A stretch of DNA of 53,177 bases, from the NCBI GenBank assembly GCA_945905925.1, contig CAMDQN010000031.1, positions 1 to 53,177 on the forward strand, in the 5' to 3' direction. Every line of letters begins with the position of its first letter. The first letter of the stretch is position 1. Source of the DNA: Singulisphaera sp. GP187 (GTDB lineage Bacteria; Planctomycetota; Planctomycetia; Gemmatales; Gemmataceae). The position numbers were made by a program, and so were the translations under genes. The notes beneath the pieces are model-generated. The model did no database searches, was not told the origin of the DNA, and saw only the letters and a list, made by a program, of their open reading frames with translations. Below are positions 51,947 through 53,177 of the stretch, one piece after another.

Positions 51947-52804
51947 ATGAAGTACATCGACCCGCACATCCACATGATCTCGCGGACCACCGACGACTAC
52001 CAGCGGATGGCCTACGCGCAGTGTGCCGCCATCTCCGAACCGGCGTTCTGGGCCGGCTTCGACCGCGGCAGCGCCGCCGGATTCCACGACTACTTCCGAC
52101 ACCTCACGGAATTTGAGCCCAAGCGCGCCGCGCAGTTCGGCATCAAACATTACTCCTGGCTCTGCATCAACGCCAAGGAAGCGGAGAACGTGTCGCTGTC
52201 GCGTGAAGTCATTTCGATGATCCCGGAGTTCCTGTCGCGGCCCGGCGTGCTCGGCATCGGCGAGATCGGGCTGAACAAGAACACCGTGAACGAAGCCACC
52301 ATCTTCCAGGAACACCTCGACCTCGCGACCAAGACCAACGAACTGATTCTGATTCACACGCCACACCTGGAAGACAAGTACAAAGGCACGCGGATGATCG
52401 TGGACATGCTCAAGGGCGATTCGCGCATTATCCCGCACCGCGTGTGCATCGATCACGTCGAAGAACACACGGTGAAGCTCGCGCTCGATAACGGCTTCTG
52501 GTGCGGGATGACCCTGTATCCCGTTACGAAATGCACGCCGGCGCGAGCGTGTGATATCATCGAGATGGTCGGCACGGACCGGATCATGGCGAACTCCGCC
52601 GGCGACTGGGGCAAGTCGGATCCGCTCGCGGTGCCGGAACTGATTCAGGAGATGAAACGTCGCGGGCACCAGGAGGCCGAGATTCGGAAGGTTGTGTACG
52701 AGAACCCGCTGGCGTTCTGGCGGCAGGCGAACAACTGGAAGGAGTGGCCACCGGAGCCGAGCACTAATGGTGTCGTGTTCCAGAAGGTGAAGGCGGGGTA
52801 TTAG
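51947..52804 (+). CDS. TatD-like metal-dependent hydrolase, EboB type
   Basis: A 285-residue amidohydrolase-fold protein. It starts MKYIDPHIHMISRTTDDYQR with the HxH metal motif. GVLGIGEIGLNKNTVNEATI, LILIHTPHLEDKYKGTRMIV, CIDHVEEHTVKLALDNGFWC and ANSAGDWGKSDPLAVP supply the remaining ligands. I recall this sequence type from the Ebo clusters (EboB) that help export polyprenyl-linked compounds, but no other ebo gene is in this window. The upstream open frame from 51284 is not used because the family starts at this ATG. The stop codon TAG merges with a repeat motif. Confidence 0.85.
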   Translation: MKYIDPHIHMISRTTDDYQRMAYAQCAAISEPAFWAGFDRGSAAGFHDYFRHLTEFEPKRAAQFGIKHYSWLCINAKEAENVSLSREVISMIPEFLSRPGVLGIGEIGLNKNTVNEATIFQEHLDLATKTNELILIHTPHLEDKYKGTRMIVDMLKGDSRIIPHRVCIDHVEEHTVKLALDNGFWCGMTLYPVTKCTPARACDIIEMVGTDRIMANSAGDWGKSDPLAVPELIQEMKRRGHQEAEIRKVVYENPLAFWRQANNWKEWPPEPSTNGVVFQKVKAGY

Positions 52805-52814
52805 GGTGGTCCGC
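52803..52814. repeat. Half copy of the AGGGTGGTCCGC repeat on the EboB-like stop codon
   Basis: AGGGTGGTCCGC is identical to the first 12 bases of the element at 14903. Its AG is the end of the TAG stop codon. No inverted partner was found in the remaining 363 bases. Confidence 0.5.
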
Positions 52815-52886
52815 GAGCGGTTCGTTTCGCGAATCAGATCGCTTCCCATACGGAGATTCGCCCGCCGCCGATCACGTGATGCACCC

Positions 52887-52985
52887 GAATCGCACACCGG
52901 ACTCGTGTTATCCGCGTCGGTCAGCGCGGTCGAGTCGCGGATCGTGACCGCGAGTGAGGACCGGACGGTGAAGGTGTCGGACGCG
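52887..52985 (+). pseudogene. Decayed WD40-repeat fragment
   Basis: This stretch reads ESHTGLVLSASVSAVESRIV then TASEDRTVKVSDA, which is one WD40 blade with the usual HTG...SRIVTASEDRTVKVWDA pattern and some changed positions (W to S before DA). The open frame around it (52806-53162) has no other blades and no start signal, so it is a remnant of a larger WD40 protein. Confidence 0.55.
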
Positions 52986-53177
52986 CCGCCGCTCGACCGC
53001 GAGTTCATACTGAATGAACTGGCCCTGCACCGAATGGCACTTCCGTGGTGTTTTTCGGCGAGCCAGGCGCGGACCTTGATCGGGGACACCCGCGGCATCC
53101 AGAATAATCACTCTGTGGCGGCTTTGCCGCCTTGGTCACCGGGTCTGCCGACGCTAACGTAATACCAGCATCGAGGT
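52986..53177. other. Right edge, no supported gene
   Basis: Open frames are present on both strands, but none shows a motif or ribosome binding site. A short GGCGGC...GCCGCC inverted pair lies near 53117. The region looks like decayed sequence following the WD40 remnant. Confidence 0.4.

Noticed and set aside
51764-53098. 444-residue open frame on the - strand at the right end
   Set aside because: Mostly antisense to the TatD/EboB-like gene and without motifs.

Overview
The window looks like chromosome from a high-GC planctomycete of the Gemmata type. The evidence is the gene content: a sulfatase, a Tat-exported PhoD-type phosphatase, two DUF1501 proteins, a DUF1549/DUF1553 protein with a CxxCH motif, a DUF1559 type IV-pilin-like protein followed by a small lipoprotein, a ThuA-like protein, a sigma/anti-sigma pair, and many secreted proteins with Lys/Glu- or Pro-rich linkers. 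The placement is from recalled family distribution; I could not run a search.

Layout. 1-81 is the beginning of a leftward IS630-type transposase cut by the window edge. 179-3059 is a sulfatase/PhoD phosphatase pair. 3076-6070 holds a small unknown gene, a tRNA-dihydrouridine synthase and transaldolase. 6128-6572 is a compact leftward unit: tRNA-Cys-like, an 88-residue gene, then tRNA-Cys. 6646-11417 is leftward apart from a SWIM-finger gene: a GT87 membrane glycosyltransferase, dapF, a degenerate receiver protein and a trypsin-like protease. 11699-16644 has a secreted protein, then a leftward sigma factor, anti-sigma and secreted-protein group. 17143-19565 has an FHA-GAF-PP2C (SpoIIE) regulator and clpS. 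19647-24919 has a secreted cyclophilin, two secreted hydrolase-type genes and a leucyl aminopeptidase. 25129-27688 is a tandem pair of secreted Cys-motif paralogues.

27789-36107 is a leftward cluster for the lipopolysaccharide inner core and lipid A: lpxK, hldE, a GT9 heptosyltransferase, a two-domain kinase-like protein, a WaaP-type kinase, a GT4 glycosyltransferase and an HD-type (p)ppGpp-hydrolase-like gene. hldE, GT9 and the two kinases overlap by 1 to 11 bases and are surely co-transcribed. 36369-41753 runs rightward: DUF1559, lipoprotein, a small membrane protein, larE, a zinc-ribbon membrane protein and DUF2293. 41824-52804 is typical planctomycete surface and catabolic content: DUF1501 and DUF1549, an esterase, RidA, ThuA, a large secreted protease with propeller and Ig-like parts, a second DUF1501 and a TatD/EboB-like hydrolase. 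The right edge holds a decayed WD40 fragment.

The most unusual structural theme is a set of inverted repeats of about 50-170 bp that sit on or directly against stop codons. Three start with GTAG and end with CTAC, as REP/REPIN elements moved by RAYT transposases do. In at least three genes the TAG stop codon is the TAG of that motif. Another element of 140 bp lies inside the two-domain kinase gene and is translated in frame as its linker. No CRISPR array, prophage, rRNA or intact transposase was seen.
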